A DNA stretch of 50,316 bases, from contig NZCA01000004.1 of the NCBI GenBank assembly GCA_002688095.1, positions 38,341 through 88,656 of the forward strand, written 5' to 3'. A program made the translations under genes and the position numbers. This document shows positions 42,003 through 50,316 of this stretch, in pieces; the stretch's first letter is position 1, and each line of letters begins with the position of its first letter. Origin of the DNA: Nanobdellota archaeon. GTDB lineage: Archaea > Nanobdellota > Nanobdellia > SCGC-AAA011-G17 > ARS1403. The notes under the pieces are model-generated. The model did not search any database. It was not told where the DNA came from and saw only the letters and a list, made by a program, of their open reading frames with translations.

Positions 42003-42881
42003 ATGAATTTACGAGAATATAGGGAAGCGGGGAAAATAGCTGGCGAAATATTGGTTTACGGTAAGAAATTAATAAAAGAAGGAGAAAATATAGGTGAAGT
42101 GACTAAAAAAATAGAAAATAAAATTTTTAGTTCTAAAGCTAAACCAGCTTTTCCAGTTCAAATTTCTTTGAATAATGCTGCAGCTCATTGTTATTATACT
42201 CCTGAAATGGGAGAAGTGTTTAAAGAAGGAGATTTAGCTAAATTAGATTTGGGGGTGCATGTTAAGGGTTTTATTGCGGATAATGCCTGTACGGTCGATC
42301 TTTCTGGAGATGATAATTTAGATTTGATAAGAGCGAGTAAGGATGCTTTAAAAGAAGCTCTTAATTTAATGACCCCGGGTAGTAAATTAAAAAATATTGG
42401 GAAAGCAATTGAGGAAGTAATTGTGGGTTACGGTTTTAAACCTGTTAAGAATTTATCAGGGCACGAGGTCGAGGATTATAATTTACACGCGGGTATGAAT
42501 ATCCCCAATTATGATAATGGTAATGCTGCTGAGTTAGAAGAGGGTCAGGTATTTGCGGTTGAGCCTTTTGCAAGTACGGGGGCTGGGAAAGTAGAGGAAG
42601 GAAAAGACAGTGGTATTTACAAGGTGATGGGTTTAAAAAAAGTAAGGGTTGGAAGAGATGTGTTAAAATACATTTATGAAAATTTTAGAGGGTTACCTTT
42701 TTCTAAGACTTGGATAAAGGATTTTGATGATTTTAAATTAAATTCCGGTTTTAGGTTTTTAGAACAAAATGGGGTTATCCATAATTATCCGCAATTAATG
42801 GAAGCCAAGGGTGAGAAAGTGAGTCAGGCTGAACACACAGTGGTTGTGGGTGAGAAACCTATTGTGTTGACCAAGGTTTAA
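42003..42881 (+). CDS. map: Methionine aminopeptidase, type II
   Basis: 292 residues. Metal and active-site residues: NAAAHCYYTP (H62), KLDLGVHVKGFIADNA (D82 and D93), SGHEVEDYNLH, VFAVEPFAS and the final QAEHTVVV. It removes the initiator methionine from new proteins co-translationally; the insert between helices marks the type II archaeal/eukaryotic class. GGTTTAAATA at 41971-41980 is a TATA box about 25 nt before the ATG. It runs divergently from PolB. Confidence 0.96.
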   Translation: MNLREYREAGKIAGEILVYGKKLIKEGENIGEVTKKIENKIFSSKAKPAFPVQISLNNAAAHCYYTPEMGEVFKEGDLAKLDLGVHVKGFIADNACTVDLSGDDNLDLIRASKDALKEALNLMTPGSKLKNIGKAIEEVIVGYGFKPVKNLSGHEVEDYNLHAGMNIPNYDNGNAAELEEGQVFAVEPFASTGAGKVEEGKDSGIYKVMGLKKVRVGRDVLKYIYENFRGLPFSKTWIKDFDDFKLNSGFRFLEQNGVIHNYPQLMEAKGEKVSQAEHTVVVGEKPIVLTKV

Positions 42882-42933
42882 TTCTGGTTTAGGTTTAGAA
42901 ATCTTTATATAATTAAAGGGGTTTAAAGAAAAT

Positions 42934-43179
42934 ATGGCAAAAAGAGAACAAAATACAGCAGAAAATACCGAGGATATGAATTTTAATAATTTAATTGGAC
43001 ATTATTTTAAGGCACAAGAGGTAGCTAAAAAAACCTTGACAGAAGCAATTAATATGAAAAGTAGAATTTATGTCTTGATTGAGAAAGAAAGGGTGAGTAA
43101 AAGATTTAAGAAAATGGCAGACAAGAGATTGAATGGTATTATAAAGGCATTAGAGAAATTTACAAAAGCTAAAGTTTAG
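42934..43179 (+). CDS. Small basic helical protein, unknown
   Basis: 81 residues, mostly helical (LIGHYFKAQEVAKKTLTEAI, RLNGIIKALEKF), no motif recognised. Leaderless arrangement: TTATATAAT-like TATA box about 25 nt before the ATG (42904-42913). Tail-to-tail with Cdc48, 23 nt apart. It could be a small regulator or nucleic acid-binding protein, but nothing specific supports that. Confidence 0.6.
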   Translation: MAKREQNTAENTEDMNFNNLIGHYFKAQEVAKKTLTEAINMKSRIYVLIEKERVSKRFKKMADKRLNGIIKALEKFTKAKV

Positions 43180-43202
43180 ATTCTTCTATGTGTTTAAAAA
43201 AT

Positions 43203-45494
43203 TTATCCAAAGTAAGTCGGTACTTCTTTTCTTATTTTGCCCGCTCTTGCAGATTTAAAGAATCTTTCTTCCAACAATTTGTAAGCTTCTAAATCTTGTT
43301 CTGTTACACTAGACCTGGCTTTTTTCATAACTGTTTCAAAATGCTTCATAGTAACCTCTTTTGAATCTAGGTTTTCTCTTAAAGCTAATAATCCCGCTTC
43401 TTTACAAATATTTTCAATATCAGCTCCTGTGAATAACTCTGTTTCTTTTGCTAATTTTACAAAGTCCACATTTGAAGCGACTTTCATATTTTTCTTACTT
43501 ATTTCGAAGATATTTAATCTAGATTTTTCATCCGGAACAGGCACCATAACCATCCTATCAAATCTTCCTGGTCTAAGTAAAGCAGGATCTAACATATCAG
43601 GTCTGTTTGTGGCAGCTAGGACAATAACATCTTGTAATTCTTCTAAACCATCTAATTCCGAAAGTAGTGTATTTACCATCCTTTCAGATACACCTGTAGA
43701 ATCTTTTCCGGTTCTTCTTGGAACTAAAGCATCTATTTCATCAAAGAAAATGATTGCGGGTGTTAATTGTCGAGCTTTCTCGAAAATTTTTCTAATTCCT
43801 TTTTCAGATTCACCCACGAATTTATTTAATAATTCCGGTCCTTTAACTAAAATAAAGTTAGCTTCGGATTCATTTGCAACTGCTTTAGCTAAAAGAGTTT
43901 TACCACAACCAGGCGGACCATATAACAAGATTCCTCTTGGAGGTTTAACTCCCAGATTTTTAAAGGCTTTAGGATGTTTTAAAGGCCATTCAACTGCTTC
44001 TACGATAGCTTGTTTGGTTTCTTCTAAACCTCCAATATTATCCCATTTAATATTTGGAATTTCTACTAATATTTCTCTCATAGCACTGGGTCTAACTATT
44101 TTTAGAGCTTCTTCAAAATCTTTAGCGGTAACTACTAATTTTTCTAATAGTTTACTATCAATGGGTTCTTTTTCTCTTAATTTGATATCTGGCAATAATC
44201 TTCTTAAGACGTTCATAGCCGCTTCTTTAGCTAGGGCTGAAACGTCTGCACCCACAAAACCATGAGTTAATTCCGATAATTTAATTAATTTAACATCATC
44301 AGTAAGAGGCATATTTCTAGTATGAATTTTTAATATATTCAACCGTCCTTTTTGATTTGGAGCTGAGATTGAAATTTCTCTGTCAAACCTTCCTGGACGT
44401 CTTAAAGCAGGATCTATAGCATTGGGTCTGTTTGTAGCGGCAATTACAATTACTTTACCTCTGGATTTTAGACCATCCATTAAAGCTAATAATTGAGCCA
44501 CAACTCTTCTTTCTAATTCTCCATGAGTTTCTTCTCTTTTAGATGCGATTGCGTCTATTTCATCTATAAAAATAATACTGGGGGAATTTTTTTCAGCTTC
44601 CTCAAAAACCTCCCTTATTTTTTTCTCAGATTCCCCATAGTATTTGTTCATGATTTCAGGACCATTAATTAAAATAAAATTAGCTTCAGATTCATTTGCA
44701 ACAGCTTTAGCTAAAAGAGTTTTACCACAACCAGGAGGACCGTGTAAGAGAACTCCTGCAGGAGGTTCAATACCCAGTTTTTTGAATATTTCGGGATGCC
44801 TTAGGGGTAATTCTACCATTTCCCGTATTTTAGTTATTTCTTCAGTTAAACCGCCAATATCTTCATAGTTAACTTCAGGAAATGATTCCTCTGTAACTTC
44901 CATAGCCTTAGGATTAACTTTAATTTCAGTAGTTTCAGTTATAATAACTGGTTGTTTGGGATTAGCTTCAGCTACAACGAATTTTAAAGATGTAAAACCG
45001 AAATTATCTGAGAAATTTTCTTCAAATACATTAAAAATATCATCAAATAAAGGAGATTCAGCCAGGGTTCTTTTTCTTCTTCTTGTTCCACCTAATGCAA
45101 CAATATCCCCTTTAACAATAGCTCTGCCCAATAATCCCCGTTTGAAAACTTCAGGATGAGCTTGAACCATAACTCCTTTTTGAGCTGGTGCAATTGTAAT
45201 AGATTTGGCTTCTTTAATTTCAGCAGCACGGATTTTAACTGTTTCGCCGATACCTGTTTTAGCATTTCTTCTTAGGATACCGTCCATTCTAATTATAGAT
45301 TGACCGACATCAGAAGGATAAGCTCTATCAACTACTCCTACTGTGACTCGAGAACCTTCTATTTCGATCACATCTCCAGGTCTGACATTCAAAATCTTCA
45401 TGGTCTGGGTATCTATTCTAACAATACCCTTATAGGCTTCTTCTTGAAGAGCCTCCATTACTTTTAACGGAACATTTTCTTTAGTTTCTGCCAT
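43203..45494 (-). CDS. Cdc48/VCP-like AAA ATPase
   Basis: 763 residues from ATG 45494. N-terminal double-psi barrel domain ([23 protein letters not shown]-like), two AAA modules each with Walker A GPPGCGKT and Walker B ([10 protein letters not shown] and [10 protein letters not shown]), second-region-of-homology arginines in RRPGRFD and LRPGRFD. It unfolds proteins, typically with the proteasome. The start at 45494 is used because an upstream TTG would overlap the gene before it; that gene's stop is 1 nt upstream, so they form an operon. Proteasome genes are not in the window. Confidence 0.96.
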   Translation of the reverse strand: MAETKENVPLKVMEALQEEAYKGIVRIDTQTMKILNVRPGDVIEIEGSRVTVGVVDRAYPSDVGQSIIRMDGILRRNAKTGIGETVKIRAAEIKEAKSITIAPAQKGVMVQAHPEVFKRGLLGRAIVKGDIVALGGTRRRKRTLAESPLFDDIFNVFEENFSDNFGFTSLKFVVAEANPKQPVIITETTEIKVNPKAMEVTEESFPEVNYEDIGGLTEEITKIREMVELPLRHPEIFKKLGIEPPAGVLLHGPPGCGKTLLAKAVANESEANFILINGPEIMNKYYGESEKKIREVFEEAEKNSPSIIFIDEIDAIASKREETHGELERRVVAQLLALMDGLKSRGKVIVIAATNRPNAIDPALRRPGRFDREISISAPNQKGRLNILKIHTRNMPLTDDVKLIKLSELTHGFVGADVSALAKEAAMNVLRRLLPDIKLREKEPIDSKLLEKLVVTAKDFEEALKIVRPSAMREILVEIPNIKWDNIGGLEETKQAIVEAVEWPLKHPKAFKNLGVKPPRGILLYGPPGCGKTLLAKAVANESEANFILVKGPELLNKFVGESEKGIRKIFEKARQLTPAIIFFDEIDALVPRRTGKDSTGVSERMVNTLLSELDGLEELQDVIVLAATNRPDMLDPALLRPGRFDRMVMVPVPDEKSRLNIFEISKKNMKVASNVDFVKLAKETELFTGADIENICKEAGLLALRENLDSKEVTMKHFETVMKKARSSVTEQDLEAYKLLEERFFKSARAGKIRKEVPTYFG

Positions 45495-45495
45495 T

Positions 45496-45849
45496 TTAAT
45501 CAAAAAATCTCCTTTTCTTGAAAAAAATACTTAATTTTTCCGGCTCTTCTAAAGCCAGGAAAAGCATCTTATTTAACTTTTTCTGTATGTCGTCTTGATA
45601 GGAAATTATTTCTCTTGGAATAGAGATTGTGTAAGAGTTTCCAACCATTCTTAATTTAACTTGGTAAGATTTGTTTTTTAATTTGGAAAATTGATCTAAT
45701 TTTTGTTTGTCTTCAGGATGGAAATAGGTTTTATCACATTTGGGACATCTTAAAGCTCTAAGTCTACACCCATCTTTCTCAATCAATATTTTTTTAGTTT
45801 TGGTGTTACAGTTATCACATAAAACTGTAGCGTTAAATATATCTGTCAT
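45496..45849 (-). CDS. Zinc-ribbon plus AbrB-like domain protein
   Basis: 117 residues from ATG 45849. Zinc ligands CDNC and CPKC at the N-terminus, then a C-terminal segment [20 protein letters not shown] resembling the AbrB/SpoVT DNA-binding swapped hairpin. An in-frame ATG at 45891 would add 14 residues that look unlike the family. Directly followed by Cdc48 (1 nt apart), so it may regulate that transcription unit. The combined domain order is inferred from motifs only. Confidence 0.7.
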   Translation of the reverse strand: MTDIFNATVLCDNCNTKTKKILIEKDGCRLRALRCPKCDKTYFHPEDKQKLDQFSKLKNKSYQVKLRMVGNSYTISIPREIISYQDDIQKKLNKMLFLALEEPEKLSIFFKKRRFFD

Positions 45850-45945
45850 TTTGTATAACTTTTTGTGTATCCATGATGTGTATACAACCATTTAAAAAGC
45901 TTTCGATTGGAATAAGTTATTAAGTTTTGTTCTATTTAGAAAATT

Positions 45946-46578
45946 ATGATAAATTCGGGAAATGGTTTGTTTGAAAAGTTGGAAAGGGAAATAACTTGTA
46001 TCTATGGGGAGGCTACTTCAGGGAAGACAACTTTTGCGAAATTGGCAGCGATTGAACAGGCTAAAGCAGGAAAGAAAGTGGTGTATATAGATACTGAAAA
46101 TGGATTTAATGTGGAGAGGGTTAAACAATTAGCTGGAGAAAATTTTGAGAAAGTTTTAGAGAATGTGTTAATATTTAGACCGAGCCGATTTAGAGAACAA
46201 AACAGAATTATTAAAACACTGCCGAGTATGAAAAATATTTCTTTAATAATTATAGATACTATTGGAAGACACTATAGGGTTAAAGTTAAAGAAAGACCCG
46301 AAATCTATAACATGCATATGAATAAACAATTTAGTATTTTGAGTGGGTTAGCTAAAGAGGTTCCGATTTTAATTACAAATCAGGTGTATTCTAATTTAAA
46401 ATCAGAGAGTGTGAGTATGATTGGAGGGGAGAGATTTAAGAGTTGGAGTAAACGAATTATAAGATTGGATAAAGAACCCAGAAATATTGTATTTGAGAAG
46501 CCAGGTAAAGAGGGGATGGATTTTGAGATTAGAGAAGATGGGATTTTTAAGGTATTAAAAGAGCAGGTAGATGAGTAA
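45946..46578 (+). CDS. radB: RadB recombinase paralogue
   Basis: 210 residues. RecA-like ATPase core only: Walker A GEATSGKTTF, Walker B LIIIDTIGRHYR and the following VPILITNQVYSN and GGERFKSWSKR patches, with no N-terminal HhH domain, as in RadB. It assists or regulates RadA, which is not in this window. It converges with the MgtE-like gene, overlapping by 24 nt. Its divergent neighbour is the Zn/AbrB-like gene. Confidence 0.9.
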   Translation: MINSGNGLFEKLEREITCIYGEATSGKTTFAKLAAIEQAKAGKKVVYIDTENGFNVERVKQLAGENFEKVLENVLIFRPSRFREQNRIIKTLPSMKNISLIIIDTIGRHYRVKVKERPEIYNMHMNKQFSILSGLAKEVPILITNQVYSNLKSESVSMIGGERFKSWSKRIIRLDKEPRNIVFEKPGKEGMDFEIREDGIFKVLKEQVDE

Positions 46579-47112
46579 AGAGAAAATTAACATAGAACCA
46601 AGGTCTGCTATGGAGGTAGTTATTGGTATTAAGGTGTTATCGGGATCTTCTTTTTTCTTTATGAAATGATTGCCAGCCATAATAACAATTAAAGCTATTA
46701 AAGAAACCAAGAAGAAAGTAGTTAGAGCTGTTATGATTACAATTTTGATGTAGGGCAGGGGGGCAAAACCGAAGCCCTTCATATAGGCAATCAGGGAGGC
46801 TAGAGTGGAGACATAGAACGCTCCTATTAAGGAAATTCCTACAATTCGAGTATAGTGTTTTTTTAGGGCTTCATTCATGAACTTCTTTTTACTTAATTTA
46901 TTTTCATGATATAATGTGGCATAACGAGAAGCAAAAATGGTTCCAAAGTTTCCAACCATCCCGTTTAAGGCAGGAAATAAGATCAGTAAAGGGAGGATGA
47001 CGAATATTTTATCTTGGACTACCTCTAAACCAATTCCACCAAACGCACTTATGATGGATGCAAGTATTAAAACTCCCAGACTTTCTTTTAAGATTCTATG
47101 TTCGAGGTTCAT
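46555..47112 (-). CDS. MgtE-type membrane domain, half-size (unit 2)
   Basis: 185 residues. Five or so hydrophobic helices, with the family signature in the second: ILFPALNGMVGNFGTIFASR. This matches the transport domain of MgtE-type Mg2+ channels (COG1824-like), but it lacks the cytoplasmic N and CBS domains. It overlaps the preceding MgtE-like gene by 4 nt, and the two together equal a full two-domain permease. A divalent cation, probably Mg2+, is the likely substrate, as inferred from the family. Confidence 0.8.
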   Translation of the reverse strand: MNLEHRILKESLGVLILASIISAFGGIGLEVVQDKIFVILPLLILFPALNGMVGNFGTIFASRYATLYHENKLSKKKFMNEALKKHYTRIVGISLIGAFYVSTLASLIAYMKGFGFAPLPYIKIVIITALTTFFLVSLIALIVIMAGNHFIKKKEDPDNTLIPITTSIADLGSMLIFSLLIYLLF

Positions 47113-47648
47113 GTTAGTATAGTAATTGCGATTAAGATTGATAATATACTTTCAATATCCCCTATACTGGCTACATAGGGTCCCATAACATTATCAGGGT
47201 CGTGATGGTGTTTGTAGAGCCAGAGGGCCATTTTGACTGTTAAGGGGAATAAGAGAATGGAAGATATAGTGGCAGCTATTAAAGGAACCAGGATTAATTT
47301 AGGGTTATTATGCCCAAATATGAAATACGTAATGAGATAGACACTAACTCCCAGGATTAAACTAACAAAAAAGACCAAAATAAAAGAAGCAATTTTGTTT
47401 TCTTTGATTAATTTGGATTTACCATCTGTTTTGATTTTTTTAGTGTGGAGTTCGGTTCCAATTCTAGAAGCTAAAGAGCCAGCTATAGCTCCTTTTAATT
47501 CTAAAAAACCGGGAAGTAAAAGGAATAAACCGGGTAAGAGAAATAATTTGTCTGTAAATATGGCTAATAAAGTACCTGCAATCACCCCTCCAGTTATAGC
47601 AACTAACTGAGAAGAAAGTATTTCTGAAAATTCTCTTCTTTCAGCCAT
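47109..47648 (-). CDS. MgtE-type membrane domain, half-size (unit 1)
   Basis: 179 residues. Signature LLPGLFLLLPGFLELKGAIAGSLASR (here shortened in quoting: LPGFLELKGAIAGSLASR) is closer to the standard MgtE pattern than unit 2. About five membrane helices. Ends with the last 4 nt as the start of unit 2, so the proteins are made together and likely form a heterodimer. No CBS regulatory domain, so gating must differ from bacterial MgtE. Confidence 0.8.
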   Translation of the reverse strand: MAERREFSEILSSQLVAITGGVIAGTLLAIFTDKLFLLPGLFLLLPGFLELKGAIAGSLASRIGTELHTKKIKTDGKSKLIKENKIASFILVFFVSLILGVSVYLITYFIFGHNNPKLILVPLIAATISSILLFPLTVKMALWLYKHHHDPDNVMGPYVASIGDIESILSILIAITILT

Positions 47649-47684
47649 AGACTAGAAATTATATGTTTTGGGATATAAATGTTG

Positions 47685-48356
47685 CTATTTCCGTTTTAAG
47701 AACCAGAAAATAATTGCAATAACCAAAGAAACTGCGATTAAACCCAAGAAGAAAGAGTTTAAAGTGGTTAAAGGGATTTCTAACCAAGATTGGAAGCTAG
47801 TTGTTAAAATGGCTTGTAATTCTGCTGGGACTTCTTGTTCGACAGTTAGTTTTTCCATTATCTTTGGAATAAAAGAAGGTATGGAAGTAAAAGCAAAATA
47901 ACCTACTATGCCTGAAAGTAAAGCATTTACAGAGATTTTGAATATGGCTCCGTAGAAAGACAACATACCCACAAAATAGAATACCAAACTTAAGACAAAT
48001 AAGACTAACATCGGAGTAACTAACATATCTACATATTGTTCATAAGATTGTATTTCGGTTTTGATAGAAGAAATACCCATTTGATCTAGGGCCAATTCAG
48101 GATTATTGATTAAATCACAACCTTCTTGAGAGGGCATTTGATTACAAATTTCTTTTAGTTCTTCTTCGGTCATTCCAGAGGATTGAGCTAATTGATTTAG
48201 GATTAAATTAGAATTTGAAATTTGGGCTTTTAAGTCTGCTTCAAAGGTATCTACGTTTTCAACCATAGATGCTCCAAAAATAAAAATAAATAAGAGTAAG
48301 AAAGCTAAAGAAAAACACAATCCTCCAAGAGATCTACTTATGAACTTTAGCACCAT
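47685..48356 (-). CDS. Four-helix membrane protein, unknown
   Basis: 223 residues. One N-terminal hydrophobic helix (LCFSLAFLLLFIFIFGASMV), a ~70-residue extracytoplasmic loop with two cysteines (EICNQMP, EGCDL), then three more hydrophobic helices. The two Cys could form a disulphide. Its start overlaps the topoisomerase I end by 23 nt, so the two are translationally linked. No family recognised. Confidence 0.65.
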   Translation of the reverse strand: MVLKFISRSLGGLCFSLAFLLLFIFIFGASMVENVDTFEADLKAQISNSNLILNQLAQSSGMTEEELKEICNQMPSQEGCDLINNPELALDQMGISSIKTEIQSYEQYVDMLVTPMLVLFVLSLVFYFVGMLSFYGAIFKISVNALLSGIVGYFAFTSIPSFIPKIMEKLTVEQEVPAELQAILTTSFQSWLEIPLTTLNSFFLGLIAVSLVIAIIFWFLKRK

Positions 48357-50316
48357 TTTTCTTACTGTTGTTAATAGGTTCTATGTACCTACATTTTGGG
48401 TATTTAGGACAGGAAAAGAAAGAACCATATAAGCTTTTCCTTACAATTAGTTGAGAACTGCATTTAGGACATTTTCTTTTTTCTTTTAATAGTTTGGTTG
48501 GAACTTTTTTTGTTTTACATTCTAAATTAATACAAACAATTTGGGGTCTTTTACCTTTTTTTAGGATTAAAACTTCAGGATGGCCACAGACCTTGCAATC
48601 TTTCTTTGTGGGTCTGATTAAGGTGTTGCTGGGAATAGAGAAAGTGGTTTTACAACCTTCTTTGTATCTATCACAGGCAATAAATAAACCAAATCGGCCT
48701 TTGAGGATTCTTAAAGTGCCTTTTTTACATTCTGGACAAGGTCCTATTTTAGATTCTTGTTGTCGAGTTTCAATTGTGGCTTTGCCTAGGGCTTTCCCTA
48801 TATGTTCTTCATTTTTTTTAAAGTGTTTTAGGGTTTTTTTAAGATGATTTTCTGCTTTTTTTAAGACAGTTTCCTTTGTTTCTTTTTTATCCCGGATTTT
48901 TTCCATATCTTTTTCTAAAACCCTAGTCATTTCCTCATCTAAAATCTCTGGACAGTATTTTTCTAAAGTCTGGGCTGTTTTTAATCCCAATTTAGTTACT
49001 TGTAAGGATGTTTCTTTAACATAATCTCTTTGGTAGAGGGAATCTATAATGGCAGAACGTGTGGCTTTGGTTCCCAGATTTCTTTTTTCTAATTCTTTTA
49101 TTATGGTCGCAGGGGTATAACGTTTGGGAGGTTGGGTTTCCTTAGAGAGTAAATTGATTTTCTTAATCTTGATGATATCTCCTTGATTTAAACTAGGCAA
49201 GGTAATCTCGTCAAATCTAGCATACCGGCCATAGAAAATATGCCAGCCAGGTTCTATAGTCCGGGTTCCTTTAGCAATAAAAGGCTCTTTTTTAATGTCT
49301 GAGTTAATAGAAACAGATTCTCTTTGAGCGGGATCCCCAAAAGTGGCTAAAGTTCTACGAACGATTAAATCATAGATTTTTTTATCTCTTTCATTTATTT
49401 TTTTGGGATATAATCCGGTTGGGTGAATAGCGGGATGAGCAGGGTCTGTTTTTTTACCGTTATTGGGTTTTAGATCGGGTTTAGCTAAAAGTATTTCACA
49501 CAATTTGGTATAATTGGGTTGTTTGGCTAAGCTACGGATTACTTTCTTTAAATTAATTTGAGGGGGGAATTGATTGGAACTAGTTCTTGGGTAAGAGATA
49601 TAAGCTTTGGTGTAGAGTCTTTGAGCGATAGCTAAAGATTCCTTTGGAAGTATTTTGAAAATTTTGTAGGCTTCTAATTGTAAAGCTGTTAGATCGAAGG
49701 GGTTGGGAGGGGATTGTTGCTGGATCCTTTTAGTTACTTTTTGGATAATAGCTTTTTTCTCTCCTTTAATCTTGGTGTAAATTTTTTTAACTTCTTTTTT
49801 ATCCCAAAATTTGTCTTTTTTATGTCGGGCTTCGACATCACCAATAGCTTCTAGTTCCCAGAAAGGTTTAGATTTAAATTTTTTAATTTCTTTTTCTCTT
49901 TCTGCTAAAATTTCTAATGCCGGGCCTTGAACTCTGCCAGACGATAATATTTTGAAAACTTTTGTAGCGTTTTTAATGGCTAAAGTAAGTGCTCTCGATA
50001 GATTTATGCCAAATAACCAGTCTACTATGTGTCTAGCTTCTCCTGAACGTATTAAAGGGAAATCCAGATGTTTAGAAGCAGTTTGGTAAGATTCGATTAA
50101 TTCGCCCCTTGTTAAGGTGGAAAACTTCATTCTTTTTCCATCTGTTTTTTTTGCAATGAATTTCAGGACATTATAGCCTATAAGTGAACCTTCTAGATCA
50201 AAATCACATGCAACTGTAAATTTATCACATCTTTTAGATAAATCTTCCAAAGTGTCAACATATTTTTTAGTGAAATCTGCAGATTTAGATATTTCATAAG
50301 AAGGAGCCCATTCTGT
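48334..50316 (-). CDS. topA: DNA topoisomerase I, type IA (5' end beyond window)
   Basis: 661 residues are visible; the frame is open to the window edge, so the N-terminus is cut and a TTG at 50250 is not the start. The Toprim acidic motif is DFDLEGSLIGYNV, the catalytic tyrosine lies in AYISYPRTSSNQF, and three C-terminal zinc ribbons follow (CPECKKGTLR, CKVCGHPEV, CPKCSSQLIV ... CPKYPKC). It relaxes negative supercoils by single-strand cutting. Overlap with the small membrane gene suggests one transcript. Confidence 0.95.
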   Translation of the reverse strand, partial: TEWAPSYEISKSADFTKKYVDTLEDLSKRCDKFTVACDFDLEGSLIGYNVLKFIAKKTDGKRMKFSTLTRGELIESYQTASKHLDFPLIRSGEARHIVDWLFGINLSRALTLAIKNATKVFKILSSGRVQGPALEILAEREKEIKKFKSKPFWELEAIGDVEARHKKDKFWDKKEVKKIYTKIKGEKKAIIQKVTKRIQQQSPPNPFDLTALQLEAYKIFKILPKESLAIAQRLYTKAYISYPRTSSNQFPPQINLKKVIRSLAKQPNYTKLCEILLAKPDLKPNNGKKTDPAHPAIHPTGLYPKKINERDKKIYDLIVRRTLATFGDPAQRESVSINSDIKKEPFIAKGTRTIEPGWHIFYGRYARFDEITLPSLNQGDIIKIKKINLLSKETQPPKRYTPATIIKELEKRNLGTKATRSAIIDSLYQRDYVKETSLQVTKLGLKTAQTLEKYCPEILDEEMTRVLEKDMEKIRDKKETKETVLKKAENHLKKTLKHFKKNEEHIGKALGKATIETRQQESKIGPCPECKKGTLRILKGRFGLFIACDRYKEGCKTTFSIPSNTLIRPTKKDCKVCGHPEVLILKKGKRPQIVCINLECKTKKVPTKLLKEKRKCPKCSSQLIVRKSLYGSFFSCPKYPKCRYIEPINNSKKNGAKVHK

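Noticed and set aside
43429-44265. Long plus-strand open frame (278 codons) opposite Cdc48
   Set aside because: It is the mirror of a strongly conserved AAA ATPase; the residues follow from the opposite codons, and no protein-like motif is seen.
1-50316. CRISPR array, rRNA genes or an integrated virus
   Set aside because: No regular spaced repeats, rRNA-like blocks, capsid, terminase or integrase genes were seen on reading both strands; the Cas4-like nuclease stands alone.

Overview
The window is AT-rich archaeal chromosome. It carries archaeal replication and expression genes (MCM, both RFC subunits, family B polymerase, FEN1, topoisomerase VI, TBP, aIF1A, aIF2-beta, NMD3, a Dim2-like KH protein, RadB, Cdc48). 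TATA boxes lie 22-30 nt before many start codons, which implies leaderless mRNAs. Small compact genes, many 1-50 nt overlaps and the aminoacyl-tRNA synthetase sequence types suggest a DPANN archaeon of the Woesearchaeota/Pacearchaeota kind. That placement is inferred from sequence character, not from a tree.

Layout. 1-510: 5' part of a probable transposase beside a truncated thymidylate-synthase-like fragment. 584-5657: small RHH protein, LAGLIDADG gene with four HTH repeats, MetRS with an extra B3/B4 domain, a small membrane protein and a PPC-domain protein. 5654-7312 (minus): phosphatase, tRNA-Ile, LAGLIDADG gene, and tRNA-Asn with a D-loop intron. 7313-9658: an orphan frame, a helical protein of unknown function, and a LAGLIDADG gene lodged against the 3' end of topoisomerase VI-A. 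9648-13806: topoisomerase VI A and B, B with an intein. 13859-14979: geranylgeranyl reductase broken by one base in a G tract. 14971-23457 (minus): an information-processing run (IleRS, TBP, MCM, OB-fold protein, aIF2-beta, DUF424, NMD3, aIF1A, KH protein). 23542-28289: RFC small and large subunits, Lrp regulator, Vsr-like nuclease and an OB-fold protein, with two unknown minus-strand genes between. 28276-37905: degenerate HD-GYP-like protein, HtpX, a HerA-type ATPase with an intein in its P-loop, several membrane proteins including a tandem paralogous pair, a barrel-like secreted protein and a Trm5-like methyltransferase. 37902-50316: FEN1, PD-(D/E)XK nuclease, PolB, methionine aminopeptidase, Cdc48, Zn/AbrB-like protein, RadB, two half-size MgtE proteins, a membrane protein and type IA topoisomerase (cut by the window edge).

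How the genes work together. Much of a replication fork is encoded here: MCM unwinds, RFC loads the clamp, PolB and FEN1 (both ending in PIP-like motifs) extend and process flaps, TopoVI and TopoI handle topology, and RadB and OB-fold proteins handle single-stranded DNA. PCNA, primase and Orc1/Cdc6 were not seen. The minus-strand run couples transcription initiation (TBP), translation initiation (aIF1A, aIF2-beta) and ribosome maturation (NMD3, KH protein).

The most unusual layer is selfish DNA. Two inteins sit in ATP-binding sites, three free-standing LAGLIDADG genes and one Vsr-like nuclease abut or overlap the ends of essential genes, and one of them appears to have displaced the original tail of the topoisomerase VI-A gene, which survives as a fragment on the far side. 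Other points of interest are the tRNA-Asn D-loop intron, the MetRS-B3/B4 fusion, a transposase ribosome-binding site buried in a hairpin, and a possible HerA-linked membrane gene set.
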